Origin: UBA9732 sp963621975
Lineage (GTDB): Bacteria; Spirochaetota; Spirochaetia; Sphaerochaetales; Sphaerochaetaceae
Assembly: GCA_963621975.1 (NCBI GenBank)
Contig: CAVFGI010000010.1
Location: 1-56,124 of the forward strand
Length of the DNA: 56,124 bases
Direction: 5' to 3'
Notes under the pieces: generated by a model
Database searches by the model: none
Told to the model about the DNA's origin: nothing
What the model saw: only the letters and a program-made list of their open reading frames with translations
Made by a program: the position numbers and the translations under genes
Part shown: positions 7,466-15,588 of the stretch, piece by piece
How the letters are laid out: the number at the start of each line of letters is the position of its first letter
How positions within the stretch are numbered: the stretch's first letter is position 1

Positions 7466-8794
7466 TTATACCCTCTTGTACTCTTTTGTTGCCTTCTTAA
7501 TCTCAGAAACGAGCTCTGCAATTGGAACACGGACCTGCTCCATAGAATCACGGAATCTCAATGTAACAGTGTTGTCCTTAAGTGTGTCATAATCGACAGT
7601 TACGCAATATGGAGTACCAATTTCGTCCATTCTTCTGTAGCGGCGTCCAATTGCACCACTTTGGTCAAAAAATGTAACAAAGTCTTCTCTAAGCTCATGC
7701 TCCAACTTATCTGCAAACTCTCCAATGCCATCTTTCTTGACAAGTGGCAACACGGCAACGGTAATTGGGGCAACATTTGGATGGAAGTGCAATACTGTTC
7801 TGACATCTGTGTCTTCAAGTTGCTGCTCCTCATACGCATCTGAAAGGGCCATGAGAACGTTTCTAGTTAATCCAGCCGATGTCTCTACAACATATGGTAC
7901 ATACTTTTCATTTGTCTCTGGATCAAGATATGTGAGGTCCTTGCCCGAGAACTTCTGATGCTGTGTAAGGTCGTAGTCTGTTCTGCTGTGAATACCTTCA
8001 AGCTCTTGCCATCCCATTGGGAATAGGAACTGAATGTCGTAGGCATCCTTTGCATAGAAAGCAAGCTCATCTGGACCATGCTGATGCCATCTGAGGTGGT
8101 CAGCTACAATACCTAGCTTGTTGATATAGAAATTCATTCTCTGCTCGCGCCAATACGGGAACCACTTCTCATCTGTACCTGGCTTGCAGAAGAACTGCAT
8201 CTCCATTTGCTCGAATTCACAAGAACGGAAGATAAAATTCTTGGTTGTAATCTCATTTCTGAAACTTTTTCCTACTTGTGCAATACCAAAAGGAATCTTC
8301 ACTCTAGAAGACTGCACTACATTCTTGAATTCTGTATAGATGCCCTGTGCGGTCTCTGGTCTGAGATAGATTGTGGATGCTGCATCTACATCTGGCCCGA
8401 TATGTGTTGCAAACATTAAATTGAAGTTTCTAGGAGCTGTGAATGTTCCTTTGCTGCCACATACAGGACAAGGTCCGTTTAAGTCAATTTGGTCGGCTCT
8501 AAAACGGCTTTTACACTGTTTGCAGTCAACCATTGGGTCTGTGAAGTTGCTTACATGACCACTTGCTTCCCAAACTCTTGGGTGCATGAGAATAGATGCA
8601 TCAAGACCTACAATGCTGTCATGAAGCTGTGTCATTTCCTTCCACCAAAGGTCTCTAATGTTATTCTTTAACTGAACGCCCATTGGACCGTAGTCGTATG
8701 CGCCATTAAGGCCTCCATAAATTTCACTACTCTGGAAGATAAAGCCTCTTCTTCTGCAAAGCGATACTATTTTATCCATTGTTACTTCAGACAT
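7466..8794 (-). CDS. glyS: Glycyl-tRNA synthetase (alpha2 type)
   Basis: This 442-residue class II synthetase is the single-chain homodimeric type, not the alpha2beta2 type. The N-terminus reads CRRRGFIFQSSEIYGG. A zinc-binding pair follows (CKQCKSRF and CPVCGSKG), then motif 2 with FRNEITTKNFIFRSCEFEQ. The C-terminal anticodon domain starts near APITVAVLPLVKKDG. The start overlaps the gltX stop by 8 nt and has GAGG 9-10 nt upstream, indicating coupled translation. Confidence 0.95.
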   Translation of the reverse strand: MSEVTMDKIVSLCRRRGFIFQSSEIYGGLNGAYDYGPMGVQLKNNIRDLWWKEMTQLHDSIVGLDASILMHPRVWEASGHVSNFTDPMVDCKQCKSRFRADQIDLNGPCPVCGSKGTFTAPRNFNLMFATHIGPDVDAASTIYLRPETAQGIYTEFKNVVQSSRVKIPFGIAQVGKSFRNEITTKNFIFRSCEFEQMEMQFFCKPGTDEKWFPYWREQRMNFYINKLGIVADHLRWHQHGPDELAFYAKDAYDIQFLFPMGWQELEGIHSRTDYDLTQHQKFSGKDLTYLDPETNEKYVPYVVETSAGLTRNVLMALSDAYEEQQLEDTDVRTVLHFHPNVAPITVAVLPLVKKDGIGEFADKLEHELREDFVTFFDQSGAIGRRYRRMDEIGTPYCVTVDYDTLKDNTVTLRFRDSMEQVRVPIAELVSEIKKATKEYKRV

Positions 8795-10265
8795 TTTTAT
8801 TTACCTCTTTTTCTAATACGTTTATTGCTCTTTCAATACGTCTGTATGATTCTTCGTTTCCCAAAAGATGGATACAACTAAATGGCGGTGGGCTTACTTG
8901 AAGTCCTGTAACTGCTGCTCTTAAAGGATTAAACACTCCTGCATTCTTGATTCCAAGCTTCTGCGCAAGCTCGCAAAGATCTTGCTGAATTTCATCATCG
9001 GTCTTGGAGGTGCCTAGTTCTGCCTTAATTAGCTCGTATACAGCTTTAAGAGAGGCGAGCGTAGTGCTTGCATCCATCTTTTTAGGGATGAGCATTGCAA
9101 CATCTGGCTCGCCGTGGTCCTCAAGAAAGGCTGTCATCTCTACTACGTCAGAAAGCAAGGTGAGGCGGTCACGTACACCTGGAACAAAAGCAAGAAGTTT
9201 GTCGTAGTCTGCATCTGTGAGTCTGCCGGCTTCTTTCAAGTATGGCATAAGTAGAGTTGCAAGCTCCTCGTTGGACTTTCTTCTAATGTATTGTGCGTTG
9301 AACCAATCTAGTTTCTGGTAGTCAAAAATACCAGATGCTTTGTTGATTTTCTCAAGTGCAAAGCATTTTTCCAACTCTTCACGAGAGAAGAACTCTTTTT
9401 CGCCATCATAAGACCAACCAACAAGACTTACATAGTTAAGTAGAGCTTCAGGAAGATAGCCTTTCTTTCTAAAATCTCTAACACTTGTTGAGCCATGTCT
9501 TTTTGAAAGCTTGTGTCCGTCGTTACCCATAACCATTGGAAGATGACAGTAAATTGGAACTTGCCAGCCAAAAGCTTCATAAAGTAAAACGTGAAGTGGT
9601 CCAGAAGGAATCCATTCTTGAGCACGCATAATATGGGTAATGCCCATTAGGTGGTCGTCAATTACATTTGCAAGGTGATAGGTTGGATAGCCATCAGATT
9701 TTAGAAGAACAGGATCCGGACTTACGTCTTTGTTTTCTCTTGTAACATCTCCCATGAGAATATCGTGGAATGTAGTACTACCCTCTTTTGGCACCTTAAG
9801 CCTAATAACAGGTTTAATACCCTGAGCTTCTAGTGTAGCACGTTCTTCTGCTGTTAGGTTTCTGCAGTGACCATCATAGCCTTGAACTGGACTTTTCTCT
9901 TCAATCTGCTTTTGTCTTAAGGCTTCCAAACGCTCTGGTGTGCAATAACAATAGTACGCTTTACCCATGTCTACGAGTTTTTTTGCATATTCTTGATAAA
10001 TAGGCAATCGTTCACTCTGAACATATGGACCATAGGGTCCACCAACAACAGGGCCTTCGTCCCACTTTATGCCAAGCCAATCCAAAGTATCGTAAAGATC
10101 CTGAAGAGACTCGTCACTATAACGCTCGCGGTCTGTATCCTCTACTCTAAGGATGAACTTACCGCCATTTGTCTTTGCAAAAAAATAATTGAAGAGAGCT
10201 GTTCTAACTCCTCCAATATGCTGCAGTCCGGTTGGGGACGGTGCATACCTTACTCTTACTTCCAT
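8787..10265 (-). CDS. gltX: Glutamyl-tRNA synthetase
   Basis: This 492-residue class I enzyme charges tRNA-Glu (and possibly tRNA-Gln). The HIGH motif is in RYAPSPTGLQHIGGVRTAL and the KMSKS loop is KLSKRHGSTS, followed by the helical anticodon domain. I start at the ATG at 10265, preceded by AAGGA at good spacing, which gives the family-typical MEVRVRYAPSPTG. The in-frame start 7 codons upstream has nothing in its favour. It leads a three-synthetase operon and lies 62 bp after the luxR-type gene, so it could also receive read-through from upstream. Confidence 0.95.
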   Translation of the reverse strand: MEVRVRYAPSPTGLQHIGGVRTALFNYFFAKTNGGKFILRVEDTDRERYSDESLQDLYDTLDWLGIKWDEGPVVGGPYGPYVQSERLPIYQEYAKKLVDMGKAYYCYCTPERLEALRQKQIEEKSPVQGYDGHCRNLTAEERATLEAQGIKPVIRLKVPKEGSTTFHDILMGDVTRENKDVSPDPVLLKSDGYPTYHLANVIDDHLMGITHIMRAQEWIPSGPLHVLLYEAFGWQVPIYCHLPMVMGNDGHKLSKRHGSTSVRDFRKKGYLPEALLNYVSLVGWSYDGEKEFFSREELEKCFALEKINKASGIFDYQKLDWFNAQYIRRKSNEELATLLMPYLKEAGRLTDADYDKLLAFVPGVRDRLTLLSDVVEMTAFLEDHGEPDVAMLIPKKMDASTTLASLKAVYELIKAELGTSKTDDEIQQDLCELAQKLGIKNAGVFNPLRAAVTGLQVSPPPFSCIHLLGNEESYRRIERAINVLEKEVNKNV

Positions 10266-10327
10266 AATAGTATTCCTTACTGCCATATGTTTTACTAGAA
10301 AATACGGTTTATATCAACGCTTAAGTC

Positions 10328-11230
10328 TTAAGCCCATGGTCCTTCTTTGAGTAATTTTAAGAGGTCAATTCTTGACCTAACATTGGTCTTATCAAAGATG
10401 TTTGCAACATGGTTATTAACCGTGTTAACAGAGATTGATAATTCATTTGCAATCTCTTTATTTGTAAGTCCTTCACAAATAAGCTGTATTACAGAGAACT
10501 CGCGTTCTGTAATCTTGTACTGTGCGAGGCTCTCCAAGCTTAGCGTTGTTGGATTTTGAGATTTTTCTGAATCTAGAGCAAAGTTCGTATAGTAATAAAC
10601 TAAGATGATTATGGAAAAAGCAAGAACATAAATTGGATTGCTAATTTCTTTTATAAACTTAAAAAACAAAGCAAGAATGCAAAGAGGGATGAGTGCTAAA
10701 CTTGTAATGTTAACAGCAAGACATACATCTCGTACCTGTTTGTTTTCAATACTTTTTAGATTATTCCAAAGAGTAATGATGCAATAAATGTACATTACAA
10801 GGAATGTAAATGTTTGACCAAATGAGGCCCAAAAGAAGAAAGTATCATTTGATACTATTTGAGATGCAAGTCCAACCCCAAAATACGCAACCGCAAGAGG
10901 ATAAAAAGCCATACGTTGAAATTTTCTCCATGGTTTGGCAATTATCCAACTTAAAAAATAGGGTAAAAATACAATTACAAATGCCATTCCTAGATGTAAC
11001 AGTGTGGTGAAAATAAAACTAAATACACTATAAACAGCATTTGGCATAAAGAACAAAGATAGCCCCTTGGCTAATGCAAGTCCCATAATACCAATAAGGC
11101 AACTTTGGAACACAATGTAATAACCTGTCCAAGGGGCTTTGTGAAAGATGCGTGCAGCTATGGATAAAGCCAAAGACATGCACGCAACTGCTATTGAGAC
11201 TGTATAGGTGAACAGTACAAATCCGTCCAT
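10328..11230 (-). CDS. Membrane-bound LuxR-type transcriptional regulator
   Basis: The first two thirds (about residues 1-215) are seven or so hydrophobic helices without a recognised sensor domain. A C-terminal LuxR/FixJ HTH (about 235-300) follows: ITEREFSVIQLICEGLTNKEIA, then SISVNTVNNHVANIF. Such proteins would bind DNA from the membrane in response to a membrane or external cue. AGGAG lies 5 nt before the ATG. The gene begins 18 bp after the RloB-like gene, so it is probably the third gene of a unit with the RloA/RloB-like pair. No other gene for the signal is evident. Confidence 0.85.
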   Translation of the reverse strand: MDGFVLFTYTVSIAVACMSLALSIAARIFHKAPWTGYYIVFQSCLIGIMGLALAKGLSLFFMPNAVYSVFSFIFTTLLHLGMAFVIVFLPYFLSWIIAKPWRKFQRMAFYPLAVAYFGVGLASQIVSNDTFFFWASFGQTFTFLVMYIYCIITLWNNLKSIENKQVRDVCLAVNITSLALIPLCILALFFKFIKEISNPIYVLAFSIIILVYYYTNFALDSEKSQNPTTLSLESLAQYKITEREFSVIQLICEGLTNKEIANELSISVNTVNNHVANIFDKTNVRSRIDLLKLLKEGPWA

Positions 11231-11248
11231 CTTAACTCCTGAAAAAAA

Positions 11249-11878
11249 TTACTTTGAAAGCAATCTCTGGTTGTGTGAGAGGTCTGCCTCACCGCAGATT
11301 GCCTTAATGTCTTCGTAAAGCAATGGGAAACTAGTTGCAGCAAGTCCTGTTGTCTTTTCACAGAGCTTGTTGTATTCGCTAGCGTTAATAACTGCTTTGC
11401 TGAAAAGAGAGAATAATCTGAGATGAATATCCTTTCCTTCGTTAGACATGTACTCTTCTGTTTCTGCATAGCCAGGGAAGACTTTTGCAAGAGCCTGATC
11501 AAAAGAGGCTGGATTAGAGACATAGCCATTGATTGGTGTTGTGTGCAAGAAGAGCCACATACTAAGGCTTGGGTTTACCCAACCAAGTTTAACTTTCTTG
11601 GCTTCAGCAACAGGCATAATGGCCTTAACGTCATTGGCCTTAAGATCAAAGTCCTTGAAAGAGAAAACAGCCCATGCACTGGAATACTTTCCTGCAATTC
11701 TTCTCTTTGCTGTGGCCTTAACAAGATCTTCAAGAGTTGCAGAGCTTTGGCATTCAACAGAAAGGCTAACATATCTGCAGTCTTTTCTAACTCTTGAGAA
11801 GTAAACTGCAAGAGCTGGATCAGAAGTTACAATAAGAATAGTTTTCTTTGGGAGAACGGGATTTCTTTTGCGAATCAT
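11249..11878 (-). CDS. RloB/AbiLii-like protein lacking catalytic acidic residues
   Basis: This 209-residue protein follows the RloB (AbiLii) pattern: KKTILIV near the start with a following YF, then SAWAVFSFKDFD, then KLGWVNPSLSMWLFLH (family form: SNPCFELWLLLHF). RloB proteins have a TOPRIM-like core with acidic residues in EG..TE, VFD.DD and FELW. Here these read TSDPALA, VFSFKDF and LSMW, so the key Glu/Asp positions are lost. The gene sits directly behind the RloA-like ATPase, the order seen in RloAB/AbiL-type abortive infection. It looks like a pseudoenzyme descendant rather than an active nuclease. Family recall is mine; no search was run. Confidence 0.65.
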   Translation of the reverse strand: MIRKRNPVLPKKTILIVTSDPALAVYFSRVRKDCRYVSLSVECQSSATLEDLVKATAKRRIAGKYSSAWAVFSFKDFDLKANDVKAIMPVAEAKKVKLGWVNPSLSMWLFLHTTPINGYVSNPASFDQALAKVFPGYAETEEYMSNEGKDIHLRLFSLFSKAVINASEYNKLCEKTTGLAATSFPLLYEDIKAICGEADLSHNQRLLSK

Positions 11879-11880
11879 AA

Positions 11881-13137
11881 TTATGCCTCCTCATTTACAA
11901 AGCGGAATTCGCTTGTGATTGGAAGAGCTCCAAATGCTCCACTCTCATACATTGCACGAACCTTTGAACTTGCTGGGACTCTGAAATCACTAAGTGGATA
12001 GTAAATTGTGGATCCTACGCTGTCTTTTTCAGCAAAGTAAATTCCATCTCTTCTAAGAAGTCCATCCTGCAATAGTGTTGGGTTGCAATCAAAGACAAAC
12101 AACTGGCTAGAACGATTGCATCCGTTTGTAAAGACACCGGTGAGGTAAACCAATACTTCTGGATGGAGGAACATGCCATAGTCATCAACAATAAGAACTT
12201 TGTCTTTTGTAAATGCTTCAAAGAAAGCAAGAGCCAACAATGAAAGTCTCTTCATGGAAAGGCTTTCTCTTCCGTATGGGCTAAACATAGCAGCCTTTGA
12301 ATTGGAGTGAATAAAGAACACCATGTCACCATCATTAGACTGGACAAATTTTCCATCCTTATTACATCCAACTCTAATGTCTCTGATATCCGTGATATCC
12401 ATACTCCAGAAAAAATTAATAAGCTGATCTTTCCAAGATGGATGAGCATTGAGCAATGAAGCAATATAGCGCTCTGAAGAAGTTCCAACGCCCATTGGAA
12501 GAATATCCAACGTATTAGCAAACCAATTGAAAACTTCAGAACAAGACTCGCCACCTTTGAGAGCTGCATTTGCAAGATAAACATGCTTCTCGTCAACAGC
12601 CTTTTCATTACGCTTTTTGTCACCTCTGTACAGCTTACCCCAACGAACCTTGTAAGAAACTTCTTCATTGAGATCTGCTACAGCAACTCTCTCAAACATG
12701 AGCTTTCTTGATGCGCCATAGGTGTAATAAAGGCTCTCTTCCCAAATATGATCTGTGTCTGCCTTGAGAACATAGGTTGCAATAACCTCTTTCTCCTCTG
12801 CAGTTGCTTCTTTGAGAAGAATTCTAACCGTGAACTCAGCTGGCTGGTTCTTAACTTCATTGTAAGCAAAAATTGATCCTGTCAGAATTCTCTTAAGTGG
12901 GTTCTCTTCAGAGGCTTCTGCCATAACAATTCCCTTGACTGCCTCAAGGGCCCTTACAATTGTACTTTTTCCAACTCCGTTTGGACCAACAACGGCAACA
13001 GTCCTCAAAACTTTGAGTTTTTCAGAAACAGTTTCCACTTTGCTCTGATCAAGTCTCTTATCCTTCAGAGCTGCAAACGAAACTGTCTGTGGTTCCTTGA
13101 TTGACCTAAAATTGGCCACAGTAATATCAATAAGCAC
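11881..13137 (-). CDS. RloA/AbiLi-like AAA/ABC-fold ATPase, degenerate motifs
   Basis: This 418-residue ATPase has the N-terminal NFRSIKEPQTVSF strand, an intact Walker A GPNGVGKST (51-59), a family-typical LLRRDGIYFAEKD and the ending YESGAFGALP. The other catalytic parts are altered. The ABC-like signature reads ESLSMKRLSLLAL with no SxG, Walker B is VLIVDDYGMFLHP with Asp for the catalytic Glu, and the switch His (TH) reads DC in VFDCNPTLLQDG. It may bind ATP but hydrolyse it poorly. The start is a GTG at 13137 with GGAGG 5 nt upstream. It is followed at once by the RloB-like gene. Confidence 0.75.
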   Translation of the reverse strand: MLIDITVANFRSIKEPQTVSFAALKDKRLDQSKVETVSEKLKVLRTVAVVGPNGVGKSTIVRALEAVKGIVMAEASEENPLKRILTGSIFAYNEVKNQPAEFTVRILLKEATAEEKEVIATYVLKADTDHIWEESLYYTYGASRKLMFERVAVADLNEEVSYKVRWGKLYRGDKKRNEKAVDEKHVYLANAALKGGESCSEVFNWFANTLDILPMGVGTSSERYIASLLNAHPSWKDQLINFFWSMDITDIRDIRVGCNKDGKFVQSNDGDMVFFIHSNSKAAMFSPYGRESLSMKRLSLLALAFFEAFTKDKVLIVDDYGMFLHPEVLVYLTGVFTNGCNRSSQLFVFDCNPTLLQDGLLRRDGIYFAEKDSVGSTIYYPLSDFRVPASSKVRAMYESGAFGALPITSEFRFVNEEA

Positions 13138-13150
13138 AAAGGCCTCCTTC

Positions 13151-13163
13151 GCCGGTATCCGGC
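13151..13163 (-). promoter_or_regulatory. Small hairpin abutting the ribosome binding site of the RloA-like gene
   Basis: GCCGG-TAT-CCGGC forms a 5-bp G+C stem that ends directly against the GAAGGAGG site before the GTG start at 13137. It could block mRNA decay or tune translation. Confidence 0.35.
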
Positions 13164-13175
13164 ATATTAACTAGT

Positions 13176-13811
13176 TTAAAGACCCATAGACTCCATTCTT
13201 GCACGAATTGTAGGATACGCGTCAAGTGCAGTCTTAAGTCTTGATGGAAGTGTCATATCTCCATGATTATCTGATGCTATAATATCTACTAAGTCCTCAT
13301 TTATATAGGGCATAGCTTTTTTGTTTTCTATTCCTTCAACGTTTACTTGTATCCACGAGCCTAATTCCCTTAACATTTTAAAAGAATCATCGTTTGGCTT
13401 CATCCAATGATACCTTTCAACGTGAGCCACTACTATTTCTAATCCTCTATCAAGTAATTGTTGTAGTTTCTTCTCTAATGCTATGGGCTTGTTATTTACA
13501 GGAAACTCACACAAGGCAAATTTTCCCGCAACAGGAATGCTTTTTACTTCTAGCTGACTTGACAAGTACAACTCACTGCCAAGATACGTTTTCATTCCCA
13601 ACTTTTCAGCATCCTTTGTAGCAAGCTCAAAGTTTGGACGAATATTCATAACATTGGTCTTAACTGTTGGATGATAGAGATGTGGTGTAAGGACAAGTGT
13701 ATCTATGCCGTACTTATGGTATTCAAGCAACAGTTTTCTATAGAGTTCCTGAGTCTGCACCCCATGGTCTACTCCAAAAAGTAGATGTGTATGAAAATCA
13801 AAAATGCTCAT
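13176..13811 (-). CDS. CpsB/CapC-type PHP-domain tyrosine phosphatase
   Basis: This 211-residue protein resembles Mn-dependent PHP phosphatases such as CpsB/YwqE, which dephosphorylate tyrosine kinases controlling capsule and other processes. Metal ligands are visible in order: DFHTHLL (HxH), TLVLTPHLYHP, GSELYL, VVAHVERYHW and IIASDNHGD. The usual DDG after the HxH reads VDHG. No partner tyrosine kinase or polysaccharide genes are nearby, so the substrate is open. It precedes the RloA-like gene by 38 bp on the same strand. Confidence 0.82.
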   Translation of the reverse strand: MSIFDFHTHLLFGVDHGVQTQELYRKLLLEYHKYGIDTLVLTPHLYHPTVKTNVMNIRPNFELATKDAEKLGMKTYLGSELYLSSQLEVKSIPVAGKFALCEFPVNNKPIALEKKLQQLLDRGLEIVVAHVERYHWMKPNDDSFKMLRELGSWIQVNVEGIENKKAMPYINEDLVDIIASDNHGDMTLPSRLKTALDAYPTIRARMESMGL

Positions 13812-13870
13812 ATCTATGGTAATCTTACATTAAATCTTGAAAAAATAATAGATATTTCCTTATTTTTTTC

Positions 13871-13905
13871 AAAAAAATGGCTATCATTGCTTAAAAATGA
13901 TAGCC
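13871..13905 (-). terminator. Rho-independent terminator
   Basis: GGCTATCATT (13879-13888) pairs perfectly with AATGATAGCC (13896-13905). On the minus strand it is followed by ATTTTTTT. It ends the lipoprotein gene at 13992. Confidence 0.85.
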
Positions 13906-13991
13906 TAAAACGCATATTTTGTTAAAAAAATGAAGTTTTTTTCAATTTTAGGCCATTATAGGCCATTATTTGTTGTTTTTTGGTAGATTTT

Positions 13992-15146
13992 TTAGAATCC
14001 AATGAGCTCATCAGTACTTGATGTGCCACCTTTTGTGCCATTTATTTGAGCAATAGCAGCATCCTGCTTTTCTTTGATGTTTTTTAGAGTGTAGTACAAT
14101 TCTAGGGCATTGCTATTGCCAGACTTGTTGTAAACCTCCCAAGAAAGATCAAAGGCATTATCGTAATCGCCAAGGGCATAATACAAAACTGCTGCATTGT
14201 AACCGCTTGGAATATGTCCAGATGCTTGATACTCCTTAACAAATAACTCAAGGGCTACTGTGTAATTTCCATTATCAACATAAGTGTAAGCATCTTTAAC
14301 GGAATCGGCCTTGGGCTTGTTAGCTAAGAGGTCAATATAGGTGGTCACGTAGTGTGGAGTGAGCTGATTGGTGACAGTTGAGAAGAAATCATCTACAAGA
14401 GATTTAAAGATTTCTGTTGCAGAATACCAATCATAGATAGGTGTATCATAAACAAAAACCTTAATATCGTTAGGGTCCGTATGTCCAATTTTTGTCATGA
14501 TGTCTCCACTTGAGATAGACTGTGTCTTATTTGCAATATAAACGTTATCTTCAACATCAGTTACAGTGTATGTGAGGCTGATAGATGCATTTTGAACAAT
14601 GTAGAAGTTATAGCCAGTTACCTTTGAAGAGTCTGACTTATCGTTATAGACTGGTTTTGCCGTAATGTACTCATCATAGAACATGTAACCAATGTTAGAG
14701 GTCATAAGAGCATCTACATTATTACTAAGTAAGGTTTGTCTGACAGTGCCACTGCTTTTTCCAACCAAAATGAGAGCATCTGTAAGTTCTGGTCCTTTAA
14801 CGGTGAAAAACCCTTTGTCTATGGCCTTTGCCAGATTTTTTGAGGTGTAGCTTGTAAGCTGATTTGCTGTTTGGCTATCAAACAACGTGAATATGTTGCT
14901 CAAGTATGGTCTATAAATATCATCAATGTTGCCTCTGATTGGGATTGGGAAGAATGGTCTAATGTAATCTGTTACTGTGGCACTGTAACTTGTTGACTGA
15001 ACGGCCATTGTCTTATATCCCGCAACGTTGACCTCTGCTGGAACTAAAGTTCTAAGTCCAATTGTTGAATAACAGCTGGTTGCAAAAAGCAATATGGTTG
15101 CAATTAAAGTAATCAAAATGAAAGATTTAGTTTTTTTTGTTTTCAT
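13992..15146 (-). CDS. Lipoprotein with TPR-like C-terminal region
   Basis: This 384-residue protein has a signal peptide ending in a lipobox-like LFATSC (about residue 25), so it is probably anchored to a membrane by lipidated Cys. The middle is a mixed alpha/beta domain with repeated Thr/Ser segments. The C-terminal part (about 290-365) has two TPR-like helical pairs (AYTYVDNGNYTVALELFVKE and AAVLYYALGDYDNAF). It is monocistronic, with its own terminator. The family resembles DUF6340-type lipoproteins of unknown function. Confidence 0.82.
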   Translation of the reverse strand: MKTKKTKSFILITLIATILLFATSCYSTIGLRTLVPAEVNVAGYKTMAVQSTSYSATVTDYIRPFFPIPIRGNIDDIYRPYLSNIFTLFDSQTANQLTSYTSKNLAKAIDKGFFTVKGPELTDALILVGKSSGTVRQTLLSNNVDALMTSNIGYMFYDEYITAKPVYNDKSDSSKVTGYNFYIVQNASISLTYTVTDVEDNVYIANKTQSISSGDIMTKIGHTDPNDIKVFVYDTPIYDWYSATEIFKSLVDDFFSTVTNQLTPHYVTTYIDLLANKPKADSVKDAYTYVDNGNYTVALELFVKEYQASGHIPSGYNAAVLYYALGDYDNAFDLSWEVYNKSGNSNALELYYTLKNIKEKQDAAIAQINGTKGGTSSTDELIGF

Positions 15147-15198
15147 ATCTGCTCTCCTGAGTACGAGCAGTATATCATCATATACCGTTAAAACTCAA

Positions 15199-15227
15199 TT
15201 GACATCAACTGCAACTGTAATTATCCT
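15199..15227 (+). promoter_or_regulatory. Promoter of the acidic-protein gene
   Basis: TTGACA (15199-15204), a 17-bp spacer and TATCCT (15222-15227) precede the gene at 15285 with a leader of about 50 nt. Confidence 0.6.
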
Positions 15228-15284
15228 TAAGAACTGTGGCACAATTCCTTAACCTAACCAAACCGCAAACAGGGGGCTTTTACG

Positions 15285-15560
15285 ATGAAAAATTCGGATT
15301 GGGATGACAATTTATTTGATGATGCAGACGTCCTTGATGATGACGATTTTGATGATGATCTTGAAGATGATGACGAGGATGATGATGACTTTGAAGACGA
15401 AGAATTCATTGATCCCTATGATGCTCCAGATGTAAGCGATTTTGATGATGACGAATATCAGGATGAAGACGAGGAAGATGAAGATGATGAAGACTTCATC
15501 AATGACGGCTTCTACTATGAGGACGAATATTCAGACGATACTTCCAACGAGGATTATTAA
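15285..15560 (+). CDS. Extremely acidic small protein
   Basis: This 91-residue protein is more than half Asp/Glu, with about 53 acidic residues and a single Lys at position 2. Long Asp runs are broken by regularly placed Phe and Tyr. AGGGGG lies before the ATG and a consensus promoter is upstream, so it is a real gene rather than low-complexity noise. It has no signal peptide or HTH and differs from RNA polymerase delta, which has a folded N-terminal domain. Possible roles are DNA or RNA mimicry, cation binding or a histone-like chaperone function; none is shown. Confidence 0.8.
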   Translation: MKNSDWDDNLFDDADVLDDDDFDDDLEDDDEDDDDFEDEEFIDPYDAPDVSDFDDDEYQDEDEEDEDDEDFINDGFYYEDEYSDDTSNEDY

Positions 15561-15564
15561 TTTT

Positions 15565-15588
15565 CTTAGGTTTTTCAAAACCTCTAAG
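15565..15588. terminator. Bidirectional terminator between convergent genes
   Basis: AGGTTTT and AAAACCT form a hairpin with a 2-nt loop, extended by CTTAG/CTAAG. It lies between the stop of the acidic-protein gene and the overlapping stop of lplA, and could serve both. Confidence 0.5.

Noticed and set aside
10328..13811. Active antiphage defence island
   Set aside because: The RloA/RloB resemblance is real, but catalytic residues are missing and the neighbours are housekeeping genes, with no other defence hallmark.
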